From the NCBI GenBank assembly GCA_023213395.1, contig CM041465.1, positions 28,651,741-28,715,740 on the forward strand: DNA of 64,000 nt, in the 5' to 3' direction. Positions 21,599-32,638 of the stretch are shown in pieces. Made by a program: the position numbers and the translations under genes. The notes under the pieces were generated by a model that was not told where the DNA came from, searched no databases, and saw only the letters and a program-made list of their open reading frames with translations. Within the stretch, counting starts at the first letter, position 1, and the number at the start of each line of letters is the position of its first letter. Source of the stretch: Cycas panzhihuaensis. Its lineage: Eukaryota; Cycadophyta.

Positions 21599-23298
21599 TG
21601 TTTCCCAGCTCCCGGGAATGGATACGGAATCACTGACTGAGGTAAGTGTAGGTATGTTTTTCGCATCGTCATCTCTTTCTTTTGATGAGTATTTGCTTGC
21701 ATGCTTGCATGTGCGTGGCTTTATGGGCAACCTTACTGTTGTCCACACTTATTTTAGCCTATGACGACTATAGTAGGGGCATGCTCCTAGCGAGTGTGGT
21801 ACCCTGGTGACCACATTACTTCCCGCATCTGCCCTCCTCACTCCAGGATCCACTAGGTTTGCGCCACCTCTGCCCGTGTGATGACTCATCATCGTCTGGT
21901 TAACTTGCCACCCCACTCGAGCCCTATTTTTGCTCCCTTGGACCCGTTTGTTGGCATGTTTACCCCCGGGTAGGTGTTCTAGCTTCCCATTAGTCCTTTC
22001 GGTCATCACTTTGACTGGGCGGTTGGTGGGCCCATTTTTGGCTCTAGGTGCGTCTGCAGTTTTTTTCGTGTAATGCCGGAATATCCGTGGCTGCGAAATT
22101 GGCGGTCTGTGTCTCGATTCTTTTAAAAATCGCCATGGCAATTCGCATTTATTACGAAGCGCCATGTGGCTCATATATTTCTCTTCCAGTCGTGCCCTAA
22201 TCACACGCTTTAGGGTTTTGTTTGAGTACTTAAGCCCTTTTTGGCTCATTTTCAAGGATTCTTTTGGCTCACTTTTGGAATTTCTCTCAAGGAAACATCA
22301 TCTTGCTCTGCTCTTCTCTTCTGTTCTGCTACTGCTACTGGACCAACGTCCCTCCTTCAGTGACCCGTTCTCCTTTGGTGTGGCTGAGACATTCTCCCAG
22401 CCCTTCAAACACCTTGGAGAGGGCCTCCTTGGAGTGTTTTCCGGTTGATCTTTACTCAGGCAATCCATAAGTGCTCCCAAGTGCAGGTGTTTCCTCTCAC
22501 ATCTCATTAGCAGGGTCTCAAACCTGTTGTGCTTCAGATCTGAGCCGATTTCTCAGCCCTTCTCTGCTGTTCTTTGGCTGAGGCATACTCCTTGCCTCCC
22601 CTACTCAGGTACTCTTAGTTTTTACATTGTTGGTTGTGATATTCATGCTCAGTCTAGCTTGCTCTTTGCTTGATCTTGTAAGTTGGTTTTCCTCCCTTTT
22701 ATGGGCTATTATACCACTCTTTCTGTGCTTCTTGCCTACGTTTGCTGCTCAAGGCAGCGGCATTGAGGGGTGGCATAGGTTTTGGAGAGGAGCTGGGTGG
22801 ATTCCGTACCACCTTCCATGCTCCCTAAGAGGCTCTAAGCCCTCCAAAGCCTCCCTCTCACCCCGTGCTGCCCTTAGCTTGCAAACGGGGGTTTGAAGGC
22901 TTCCTTTTGGTCGCCCAAACCAGCGTTGTCACAAGTTGCAGCGCTGATTTGGGGCCTTTCGCTCAGGTTTGGGCATCACTCATAAGTCCCAACCGCTGGT
23001 TTTTGCTTCACCTTTCCTTCCCGGTCACCCGATTTGCTCCTCATAGCATCCCGGTTCGCCGTGGGTTTCCTTGGGCCTCTCCTTGCCTTTTTTGCTGCCA
23101 TTTTCTAGCCCTTGCTCTTGACTTTCTCCTCGCTTCCCCGTGGCTCTTGAGGGGAGGATAGGGCACCATTTGCGGGAGGTAGGCCACTCTAAGGCTTACC
23201 GATCATTTGCTTTCGCCTTGGTCACTCTTTCTTGGGTATGTTCTTTGTTGGATTGGCACTAACGCATGTATGTTTAGGTTTATATTTATATCACTTGA
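21599..23298 (+). repeat. Tat (element D family) LTR, plus orientation, 3'-truncated
   Basis: This 1.7-kb segment is the inverted counterpart of the D 3' LTR, matching positions 6467 down to about 4764. It begins with TGTTTCCC at the LTR's TG end and stops at tatcacttga, so the last 870 or so bases of the LTR are missing. Matching landmarks include ggatacggaatcac, gtccacacttattttagcctatga and the GC-rich block near 22780-23160. It could be a truncated solo LTR or the end of a lost element. At 23298 it runs into a copia E LTR that is itself truncated. Confidence 0.88.
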
Positions 23299-23718
23299 TT
23301 AAATACCCCAGATTTAATGGTCAAGTTTTGTGCTTTGTATGATTCTCTCATATATCCTAAATTAGGGTATTTTTTCATTATGTTAATGGTATTTGATGTA
23401 TTAGATGTACTGTATTAAGAAGAGGTGACTAGTTGTTGTTGTTGTGGGTAATTTGCTATAAATTATGTACATTTCTCTATTCTTGGATAATAAAGATTGA
23501 TACCTTTCCTATATGGATGTTACCCTAGCATACTATTAGAGTTTTACCATATTATATATGGTGTATATGTGGTGCTTTGGATTTTTGATTTATTTATTAT
23601 ATTATCTCTGGTTTAAGAACTTTCATATTAAATTTTAGTTTCAATTCTTATAACTAGTTATAAAATATTCTAGATCTTAGTGGTAGTTTCTAGTTCTTGG
23701 GATCTAGTTTTCTCAACA
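23299..23718 (+). repeat. Copia E1 5' LTR, left part missing
   Basis: The segment matches 28000-28410 (E1 3' LTR) from the block aaataccc onward and ends in ctcaaca at 23718. The first 250 or so bases of the LTR are lacking. A likely polyadenylation signal AATAAA lies near 23488 in the piece ggataataaagattgatacc, which is shared by all E LTRs. Confidence 0.85.
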
Positions 23719-23720
23719 AG

Positions 23721-23733
23721 TGGTATCATAGCC
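23721..23733 (+). other. Primer-binding site, initiator-Met tRNA (E1)
   Basis: TGGTATCATAGCC follows the LTR after two bases and matches the initiator-Met tRNA primer site with one change. Confidence 0.85.
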
Positions 23734-23799
23734 ACTTTTATTTTTACAATGAGTTTATGAAGGTTTTAGTATTGGCTTTTTCTATAGTAAATAGTAAAA

Positions 23800-24560
23800 T
23801 TGATAAATGTAAAGTTTGAGGCGTAGAAATTCAATGGCAAGAAAAACTTTAAGTTGTAGAAACTAAAAGTGTTGGATGTTTTAGTACAATAGGGATTGTA
23901 CAAAATTCTAAAAGGCAAATTGAAGAAACCTTCATGGATGGCTAATAATGAATGGGATGATCTAGATAAAAGGGCTCTTAGCACAATACAATTGTGCTTG
24001 ACAGACACAATTCTATTTAACATCATCATAGTGGAGAAGATAGTAGTAGGATTATGGACCCAATTGGAAAGGTCAATGACAAGTCAAATCTACTTAAAGA
24101 GATAGTTACACTCATTATAGATAAAGGAAGGTACAAAATTTCCTTATCATTTAGATATTTTTAATACTCTTATTTATCAGTTGGTTAGTATTAATATCAT
24201 GATTAAGGATAAAGACAAGGCTATTACATTATTATGTTTATTACCAAAATCTTGGGATAATATTGTTATCTTAATTAGTTTTAGTACTATAGATGAATTA
24301 GACTATGATTCTATTGTGAATTCCTTACTTATAGAAGAGGTAAAGAGGAAGTCTAGTATTGAAACCTCCATACTAGAAGTTATGACAACAAGGGGTAGAA
24401 CAGTTGAGAGAGGATAAAGCCCCAGGGATACATCAAGGTCAAAGTCAAAAGTCAAGAAGAGTGAGCTTAGATATTATCATTGCAATAAGATAGGTCACCT
24501 CAAGAAGGATTTCTATAAAAAGAAAGAGTTCTACAAAAAGGAAGATCTTGCCAAGAAAGA
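23800..24560 (+). pseudogene. Copia E1: gag
   Basis: The capsid region starts near 23800 with KFNGKNNFELWK-like sequence, the N-terminal motif of plant copia gag. It continues through EWDDLDKRALSTIQLCL and LLCLLPKSWDNIVILIS to EEVKRKSSIETS. A zinc knuckle follows at about 24465-24510 but reads YYHCNKIGHLKKDFYK, with the first and last cysteines replaced. Several stops interrupt the frame. The open stretches at 23896-24105 and 24181-24417 are its largest surviving pieces. Confidence 0.82.
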
Positions 24561-24569
24561 TAATTAGGT

Positions 24570-25700
24570 GGAGTTGAATTAAGGTACAAATGATGATGTC
24601 TTAATTACTTATAATGTTTATGATTATCATCATGATTGGTTATTAGATTTTTGTGCTTCACACCATATGTGTCCACACAAGAGTTAGTTTTTGCCATACC
24701 AACCTCTTAATGGTGGTTATGTACTTATGGGAAATGAAGTTTCCTATAAGATAGTAGGCATTGGTAGCATTAGAATTAAAATTTTCAATGGTATAGTGAG
24801 AACATTAACTAAAGTTAATATGTAACTAATCTAAAAAGGAATCTAATTTCCTTGGATAAATTAGATTCTGGTATATATAAGTACATAGGTCATGAAGGAG
24901 TCTTGAAGGTATTAAAAGGCACCTTAGTTGTTATGAAAACCTTAAAGAAATGAAACTTTTATATTTTGTTGGGAAGTACAGATGTCAACTATGCAACTAT
25001 AACATCAAATATTATAGAAGATCTAGCTTAGTTATGACATTAGAGTATTGGGAATATGAGTGAGAGAGGACTTAAAGTGTTGATAAATAATAAGTTACTT
25101 CCTAAATTGTAACTTTTAGATTTGAATTTTTGTAAATATTATATTTTTAGAAAGTAATGTAGACTCAGGTTTAAAGTAGAAAGTCACATTAGTAAAGGTG
25201 TTCTGGATTATGTACATTCATATGTGTGGGTACTAGCCCCTATAATATCTTATAGAGGATCATTATACTTTATTATATTTATAGATAATTACTCTAGAAA
25301 GGTATGGGTCTATTTTTTGAAAAGGAAATCTAAAGTTTTTAATGTGTTTAAGCAGTTTAAGGCTCTAGTTGAGAAGAGAACTAGTAGGTTAATCAAATAT
25401 TTAAGAACTTACAATGGAGGAGTTTAACTCTTTCGAGTTTGAGAACTATTGTAAAGAAGTTGGGATCAAAAGGAATAAGACCACTAGCTATACTCCATAG
25501 TAGAATAACATAGTTGAGTGCATGAATAGGGCACTCTTAGAAATAGTAAGAAGCATGCTAAGTAATGTAGGAGTAAAGTAGGGCTTATGGGCAGAAGCTA
25601 TTTAGACAGCTTGTTATTTAGTAAATAGGTCACCATCACTTGCAATAGATTGTAAGATTCCTAAAGAGGTATGGATTGGACATCCACGTGACTATTTAAA
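24570..25700 (+). pseudogene. Copia E1: protease and integrase
   Basis: The protease site, DSGAS in E2, reads DFCAS here (WLLDFCASHHMCPHKS, near 24640-24690). The pre-integrase segment and the integrase core follow (24890-25650). The first catalytic region is altered, and the second reads YNGGV where E2 has DN. The third region (equivalent of PRQNGMVEH in E2) contains two TAG codons. The frame 25224-25427 is the longest readable piece. The enzyme is certainly dead. Confidence 0.8.
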
Positions 25701-26960
25701 TTTGAAAGTTTTTGGTTGTGATGCTTATGCCTTGACTAATAAAAGTCAACATTTAAAATTAGACCCAAAATCTAAGAGATGCATCTTTATTGGTTATGGT
25801 GATAAAGATGGTATGAAGGGATACAGGTTATGGGATCTTACTACCCATAAAATCACTATTAATAGAGATGTTGTATTTGATTAATCTCTTTTTATAAAAT
25901 CAAACAGTATAGAAGTTGAAGTGAAATATGAGTAGAAAGCTAAACATCAACAGGTTAAGCTTGAGACCCAGTGATCTTTGGAAATGAAAAAGTAGGAAGA
26001 GCTTTCTAAAGATGAATCTACATTAGATTTATAGGAGTATCTGGACATTCCTCCATCAACTATTAGAAGATATACATGAGTCAGTCATTCACTTAATAGA
26101 TATAATGCTCCAATTCTATTACTTTGGTTTCTAATGATGGTGGGCTTATATGTTATCAGAAAGCAACAGATGATATCCATAGTGAGAAGTGGAAGAAGGC
26201 TATGTAGGAAGAGATAGATGCTTTAAAGAAAAATAATTCATGGGACTTGGTAGAACTTTTACATGGTAGGAAGATTATTGGTTGTAGGTGGGTTTTCAAG
26301 AAAAAAATAGATGTTGATAAAAAGATTGATAAATACCTGGTAAGACTAGTGGCTAAAAGCTTTACACAGAAAGTAGGTATTGATTTTCATAAGATCTTTT
26401 CACCAGTTATTAAACTTGTTTTAATTCAGGTTCTATTAGAATTAGTAGCTTCTCTTGATTTGGAGTTAGAGTATCTAGATATAAAAATAACTTTTCTGCA
26501 TGGAGATTTAGATGAGGAGATCTATATGGATCAACCAGAAGGGTTTGTACAGGATGGTAGGAAAAGACTTACTTGTAGGCTTAGGAAATCATTGTATGGC
26601 CTGAAGCAATCACCCATGCAATGGTACAAGAAGTTTGATGCCTTCATGGAGAGCCAAAATTTCAAAAGAAGTGAGTATGATCATTTTGTTTACTTTAAAT
26701 TCTTAGACAATGGCTTATTCATTATCTTAGTATTATATGTTGATGACATGTTGGTTACAAGCAAGAGTATAGTAGAAATCAATAAGTTAAAAGATCAATT
26801 GGCTAGCACTTTTGATATGAAGGATCTAGGATCTATAAAATAAATCTTAGGCATGGAGATAGATAGAGACAGAAAAAATGGTAAGCTATGGTTATCAGAA
26901 CAGCCATATATGGAGAAGGTGTTAACCAATTTGGTATGGTAAGTGTGAAACTAGTTAGTA
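25701..26960 (+). pseudogene. Copia E1: reverse transcriptase
   Basis: The region begins with the segment that follows integrase (MKVFGCDAYALTNKSQHLKL, 25702 onward). The RT proper is in the frame 26247-26843: RKIIGCRWVFKKKIDVD, LEYLDIKITFLHGDLDEEIY, SLYGLKQSPMQWYKKFDAFM, and the catalytic box YVDDM at about 26737-26752. Both catalytic aspartates are present. It is the best preserved domain of E1, though the polyprotein around it has stops. Confidence 0.88.
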
Positions 26961-27700
26961 TCACATTGACTTCCTATTTCAAGCTTTCTTCAAGTATGAG
27001 TCCTAGTAGTGAAGAAGAAAAGGATTATATATCTCATGTACCTTATGCCAGTATAGTAAGAACTTTGAGATATGCTATGGTATGTACAAGGCCTAACATT
27101 TCACATGTAGTTGATGTAGTTAGCAGATTTATGGCAAATCCAAGAAAGGAATATTAGGTAGTAGTGAAATGGGTGCTTCAGTATTTGAGGGGTATAAGCA
27201 ACTATTACATCACCTTTGGTGGTATAAGTAATTATGTTTGTGGATATATTGATTTAAAGTTTGTAGGAAATTTAGATTAGAGAAGGTCTACTTTAGGTTA
27301 TGTGTTTACTCTTTCAAATAGTTTGATTAGTTAGATGTCAAAATTATAGAGTATAATTGCATTATCAATTATAAAAATAAAATACGTTGCTACAACACAT
27401 TCTTATAAGGAAGCAATTTGGTTGCAGGGTCTATTGGTTGAGCTTAGAAGGAAATGAGAAAAGTTAAAGGTATTTTATGAGAGTCAAAGTACCATTTACT
27501 TAGCAAAGAATCTAGCTTATCATAGTAGGACAAAACATATTACTCTTAAGTACCATTTTGTTAGATAGGCTATGGAAGTAGGTGGAGTGGCACTTGCGAA
27601 TGTTAATATAAAATAAAATTATGCTAACATGTTCATAAAACCAATACTATTAAAGAAGTTTAAATGGTGTTTGACTTCTCTTGGATTATAGAAAAGGTGA
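26961..27700 (+). pseudogene. Copia E1: RNase H
   Basis: The sequence runs from VPYASIVRTLRYAMVCTRPN (27040-27100) through VLQYLRGISNYYITFGG to YLAKNLAYHSRTKHITLKYH and KKFKWCLTSLGL. Motifs of the copia RNase H are recognisable by alignment with E2. The first catalytic Asp site reads YIDLKFVGN, where E2 has YVDSDFVGD, and other acidic residues are lost. Stops occur at several Trp and Gln positions. Confidence 0.8.
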
Positions 27701-27748
27701 TGAATGGTCCAATAAAGGTATAAGGTAAATTGTTCTTAAGGTAGAGAT

Positions 27749-28410
27749 TGTTAGATAATATGATAATAATGTTTTGGAGGCAAAATTTTTGATAGGTTAC
27801 CCGCATGGTTTATCCCCCAAACTTTCACAGGGGGGTCCAAGAGGGATAGGAATCCCCCTTGGCCAGGTGGTATGAAGGGTGATAGAACCCATCCCCCTAT
27901 AAAGAGGGGGTTCGAGGGTGGTAGCCTCTGACCCAAAAAGCTAGCATTGTAAAACATACTAAATTATAAAGAGAATTGGGGTTGTTCATTTAAAATACCC
28001 TAAATTTGATGGTTAAGATTAGTGCTATGTATGACTCTCTTATATAGCCTAATTTAGTATGTTTTTTTATTACATTGATGGTAATTAATATATTGGACGT
28101 ATTGTATTAAGAAGATGTAACTAGTTATTATTATTATCAGCAATCTGTTGTAGATTATATATATTTCTCCATTCTTAGATAATAAAGATCGATACCTTTC
28201 CTATGTGGATGTCTCCCTAGCACACTGCTAGGGTTTTACCATATTATATTTGGTGTATATGTGATGCTTTAGATTTTTGATTTATTTATTGTATTATATC
28301 TAGTTTAAGAACTTGCATATTAAATTTTAGTTTCAATTCTTATAACTAGTTGCAAAATAGTTTAGATCTTGGTGTCAGTTTTTGGTTATTGGGACCTAGT
28401 TTTCTCAACA
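27749..28410 (+). repeat. Copia E1 3' LTR
   Basis: The LTR starts TGTTAGATAATATG just after the decayed polypurine tract (aaggtagagat, 27739-27748) and ends ctcaaca at 28410. It carries a block with long runs of G and C (27800-27935), the AATAAA signal near 28183, and the block cctagcacactgctagggttt. No target duplication can be tested because the left end of the element is truncated. Confidence 0.88.
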
Positions 28411-28689
28411 AAATATAATGATGTAGAATGAAAAATATTACAACCAAGTTAAAAATGTGATGAAAATTAAAAAAAAGTGATTTTACAATTTAAAAACAAA
28501 ATTAGAAAATTACATTTTTTATAAAGAAATCATATTTTTAATTGTGTTGTCATATTTTTCATTATATTATTACATTTTTTACTTTGAAAGAAAAAAATAG
28601 AAATAAAAGTTTTTTCAAAAGCTAAAATTATAATCTAACATAATTATTTTTATTCTGATATAACCTCTAGAGAGGGTAAAGACTAGAGA
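28411..28689. other. AT-rich spacer before second PMD-like locus
   Basis: About 280 bases of very AT-rich sequence with A- and T-runs lie between the E1 LTR and the PMD-like reading frame. I see no motif, and no similarity to the GC-rich region upstream of the PMD-like ORF in element D. It could hold the gene's promoter. Confidence 0.4.
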
Positions 28690-29836
28690 AAATAAAAGGT
28701 TGGAAATTAGAGAGTTGATTAGCCAGTTATCTGAGGAGGATTGAGCCCTATTAATAGAATATGGGTTATCCTAGGTGAGTGGATCAACTCAATTAGTAAT
28801 GGACTATAAGATTCTTTATGATTTTATTAGTTGATGGATACTGGGGAGGAATATATTTAGGGTATGATCTATAGGACATAACCAGATTACTCTTATACAT
28901 ATTGGGAGGATCTTAGGAGTTAGTTGACATAGGAAGAGGAACTAACTAAACAAAGTGATTAATGATGAGTCTCAAGAGGCTTGTAGTTAGTATCTAACTA
29001 ACTTTGTTGATCAGTTTGGTCCTCATAGGATATCCATTAAGGTTATGAGGATGATAGAGGGAGTACCCATAATACGAAAGATCATCATCCTAATTATTAT
29101 TTTTAGGATTATGAGGACCCAAAATTTTATGGGGGTCCTTGCATAATGGGTGCTAATGATTAAGAGTTGCATATAAGGATTAGGATGAATTAAGGGCAAT
29201 ACATAGTGGATAGCATATGTCTTTAGTTATTTAGGATCAGGAGGCAAGGTAGAGGAGGATTTTTCTATAGTTCAATTTTGATATGTTGGTTGTATGACCA
29301 TATTCCATTAATGAGGCTAGGTGGAGTGTTGGGAGAGATGACCATTATCGACTTGAGAATGAATAGGTGGAATATAAGATCTTATATTTATAATAGGATA
29401 GCTATAGTAGTGATGAATACACATAGTCCTCTACTAAGTCAGATGACTAGGAGGCAATTAGTAGAGGATCTATATGATGGACTATCAGTATGGAGTGATG
29501 ATGAGTTTGATGAGGTTGAGAGGGTAGAAATAGGAGAGGTTCGTATTATAGTTGGAGGGAGAGGGAGAGGAGGTAGAGAAGGAGGATAACATTTGGCTAG
29601 CTAAGATAGGAGAGGAGAGAGAGACAATCTATCAACCAAAGAAGGTGGGAGAGGAGGTAGGGATATACTCCAAATAATGGGTGGAGCATAAGGTGGGGAT
29701 AGAGGAGGCTCTATTCAAAGCATGGAGTTAGTTTTAACATATGTCCAGGGGAGAGAAGGTGATGGAATCATAAAAGGAGAGAGAGAGAGCCTCCTTAAGA
29801 GCCTTAGGGAGAGAAAATCATATACCAAGGGGAGGA
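28690..29836 (+). pseudogene. Second PMD-like locus, 5' part (split by E2)
   Basis: The plus strand encodes, with stops, LEIRELISQLSEED, then MDYKILYDFIS*WILGRNIF and ITLIHIGRILGVS. These line up with DQRLLVDIVSHWDRRRHVF and VTPRDIRRIL of the ORF in element D and with the plant mobile domain pattern. Further on FFYSSILICWLYDHIPLMRL (29262-29320) matches LSYSTLLQCWYFDHF. Then QLVEDLYDGLSVWSDDEFDE matches the acidic part, and a Gly/Arg-rich stretch follows. The locus is interrupted at 29836/29837 by copia E2 and resumes at 41163 or 41168. The 5-base repeat gagga marks the break. Stops at several points show it is a pseudogene. Confidence 0.6.
29832..29836. repeat. Target-site duplication GAGGA, left copy (E2)
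   Basis: GAGGA directly precedes the TGTTGG start of the E2 5' LTR and recurs at 41163-41167 directly after the 3' LTR. Confidence 0.85.
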
Positions 29837-30481
29837 TGTTGGATATTGTGACAATAATAGTTTGAGACTAAAATTTGGGCATGTTGGCGGCATGGTTTCC
29901 CCCCCTAATCTTTATCGAGGGGTTCCAAGGAGGGCGGGAGCCCCCCTTAGCTGGGGGGGTATGGGCGAAGTAGAACCCCCCTACTAAGAGGGGGTTCAGG
30001 GGCAATAGCCCTTGACCTGAAGAATTAGCCCTGTAAACCATATTAAATTGTAAAGAGAATTAGGGTCATTTGATACAAATACCCTAGATTCTATGGTTGA
30101 TATTTATGCCTTAGATGACCCTCTCATCTATCCCAATTTAGGGCTTTTCTTATTATGTTGTATGTAATGTAATGTATTATGATGAGGGCACCGGCTGGTG
30201 GTTGTTCCTAAGAGCACTCTACTACTGAGATGTATATTTTCTCCATTCTATAGCAATAAAGATCGATACCTTTCCTGTGTGGATGTTTCCCTAGCACACT
30301 GCTAGGGTTTTACCACATTATATTAGGTGCATATGTGTTGTTTGGCTTTCATATTCATGTTATTATATTATCTCTGATTTTAGAACTTGCATGTTAAATT
30401 TTAGTTTTGATTCTTATAACTAGTTATAAAATAGTTCAGATCTTGTGGCAGTTTAAGGGTTGGGACCTTATATTCTCAACA
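29837..30481 (+). repeat. Copia E2 5' LTR
   Basis: The LTR starts TGTTGGATATTGTGAC and ends ctcaaca. It contains a C/G-run block (29900-30000), AATAAA near 30246 in the piece gcaataaagatcgatacc, and the sequence cctagcacactgctagg. The two LTRs of E2 are clearly alike but differ at many positions, so the insertion is not recent. Confidence 0.92.
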
Positions 30482-30483
30482 AG

Positions 30484-30496
30484 TGGTATTAGAGCC
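30484..30496 (+). other. Primer-binding site, initiator-Met tRNA (E2)
   Basis: TGGTATTAGAGCC follows the LTR after two bases, one change from the consensus TGGTATCAGAGCC. Confidence 0.88.
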
Positions 30497-30554
30497 ACTA
30501 TTTTTTTTGCGGCGAGTTTGTGAAGGTTTTGGTGTCAGTTTTTCTACACCAAAT

Positions 30555-31300
30555 GGTGAAACTAACAAGTATAAAGTTCAAGGTAGAGAAATTCAATGGC
30601 AAGAATAACTTCGAGTTGTGGAAGCTAAAAGCATATGATATTCTTGTATAGTAGGGTTTGTACAAATCCCTTGCAGGCATATCAAAGAAACCTGCAGGGT
30701 TGGATGATGATGAATGTAATGATTTAGACAAAAAGGCACTTAGCACAATATGATTATGCTTGGCAGATGAAGTTTTATTTAACATCATAGGGGAGTAGAC
30801 AACAACAGGATTATAGAAATAGTTGGAAGGCTTGTATATGACCAAATCAGCAACGAATCAAATCTACATAAAGAGGTAACTGTACTCGTTATGGATGAAG
30901 GAAGGTACATAAATTACTGACTATTTAAATATTTTCAGTACTCTTATTTGTTAGTTGACTAGTATCAATATTAAAATTGAGGATGAGGACAAGGTTGTTA
31001 CCTTATTATGCTCACTACCCAAATCCTGGGATAATATTATCACCTCAATTAGTTTTAGAACTACAGACGAATTGGAATATGATTATATTGTAAGTGCTTT
31101 GCTAATGGAAGAAGTGTGGAGGAAGTCTAGTCTTGAAACCTCCATACCAGAAGCTATGATGGCAAGGGCTAGAATGATTGAGAGAGGATAAAACTCTAGG
31201 GATACATCAAGGTCAAAGTCAAAAGGTAAGAAGAGTAAGCTTAGGTATTGGAACTATAATAAGACCGGTCACCTCAAGAAGGATTTCTACAAAAGGAAGA
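30555..31300 (+). pseudogene. Copia E2: gag
   Basis: The gag region opens with VEKFNGKNNFELWKLKAYDI-like sequence near 30580. It continues with KKPAGLDDDE and, in the frame 30955-31191, LLCSLPKSWDNIITSISFRT. The zinc knuckle near 31243-31290 reads YWNYNKTGHLKKDFYK, in which the three cysteines are replaced by Tyr or Phe, all explicable by G-to-A change. The capsid gene has several in-frame stops (for example TAG near 30650). Confidence 0.82.
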
Positions 31301-31329
31301 AGTTACAGAAAAAGGAAGATCTTGCTAAG

Positions 31330-32633
31330 GAGGTAAATCAGATGGAGTTAAATCATGGTATGGATGATGATGTCTTAGTTACTTGTAATGTTTCTCATTA
31401 TCACCATGAATGGTTATTAGATTCAGGTGCTTCGTACCACATGTGTCCACACAAGAGTTGGTTCTCATCATACCAACCTCTTGATGGTGGTGATGTACTT
31501 ATGGGGAATGAAGTTTCTTGTAAGACAGTGGGCATTGGCAGCATCAGAATTAAGATGTTCGATGGGGTAGTGAGAACATTAATTGAGGTCAGACATGTAC
31601 TTGATCTGAAAAGGAATCTGATTTCCTTGGGTGAACTAGATTCAAGTGGTTATAAGCATACAGGTCATGAAGGAGTCCTAAAGGTTTCAAAGGGCACCTT
31701 GGTTGTTATGAAAGCCTTAAAGAAAAGAAATCTTTACATTTTAGTGGGAAGTATAGATGTCAACAAAGTAGCTATAACATCAAAGACTACAGAAGATCCA
31801 GCTCAATTATGGCATTAGAGACTTGGGCACATGAGTGAGAGAGGACTTAAGGTGTTGATAAATCGTAAGTTACTTCCTAACTTACAACTTTTAGATTTGG
31901 CTTTTTGTAAACACTGTGTTTTTGGAAAACATCGTAGACTCAGGTTTAAAGTAGGGAGTCACACTAGTAAAGGCATTCTAAATTATATACATTCAAATAT
32001 GTGGGGACCATCCCCTAAAATATCTTGTGGAGGATCATTGTACTTGATCACATTTATAGATGATTACTTCAGGAAGGTATGGGTCTATTTTTTGAAAAGG
32101 AAATCTGAAGTGTTTAGTATGTTTAAGCAGTTCAAGGCTCTAGTTGAGAATAATACTTGTAAGATAATCAAATGTTTAAGAACTGACAATAGAGATGAGT
32201 TTAACTCCTTGGAGTTTGAGAACTATTGCAGAGAAGCTGGGATCAAAAGACACAAGACCACTAGCTATACTCCACGGCAAAATGGTATGGTTGAGCACAT
32301 GAATAGGACACTCTTGGAAAGAAGCATGCTAAGTAATGATGGAGTGGAGCAGGGCTTGTGGGCAGAAGCTATTCAAACAATTTACAATCTAGTAAACAAG
32401 TCACCATCACTTGCAACTATAAGATTCCTAAAGAGGTATGGAGTGGACATCCATATGACTATTCAAAGTTGAGAGCTTTTGGTTGTGATGCTAATGCCTA
32501 GACTGATAAAAGTAATCGTTCAAAGTTAAACCCAAAATCCAAGTAATGTATCTTTGTTGGTTATGGTGATAAAGATGGTGTGAAGGGATATAGGTTGTGG
32601 GATCCTACTACCCACAAAATCACTATTAAGAGA
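31330..32633 (+). pseudogene. Copia E2: protease and integrase (5' part of pol, before G)
   Basis: The frame 31342-31818 holds the protease with an intact catalytic triplet (EWLLDSGASYHMCPHKSWF) and the pre-integrase segment ending DPAQLWH. After one stop the frame 31831-32472 holds the zinc-finger remnant (FCKHCVFGKH) and the integrase core: IHSNMWGPS (the first Asp changed to Asn), LRTDNRDEF (second Asp kept) and TPRQNGMVEHMNRTLLE (Glu kept). The pol frame then continues to HKITIKRDV where G is inserted at 32638/32639. A frameshift lies near 32425. Confidence 0.88.
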
Positions 32634-32638
32634 GATGT
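32634..32638. repeat. Target-site duplication GATGT, left copy (G)
   Basis: GATGT precedes the TGGTAGG end of G and recurs at 38650-38654 on the other side. Taking out G and one copy restores the E2 pol order (integrase to RT). Confidence 0.95.

Larger units (their letters stand above)
23299..28410 (+). mobile_element. Copia element E1 (Tork-like), decayed
   Basis: This plus-strand Ty1/copia element holds a truncated 5' LTR (23299-23718), primer site, gag, protease, integrase, RT, RNase H and a complete 3' LTR (27749-28410). It is a close relative of E2 (29837-41162), aligning along the whole of pol. E1 carries far more stops than E2, and most are TAG or TAA at places where E2 has CAG, CAA, CGG or TGG. 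It is therefore an old copy. Lineage Tork is suggested by the RT and by the aaggtggagat tract with TGTTGG-type LTR start seen in E2; this is not verified by phylogeny. Confidence 0.88.
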
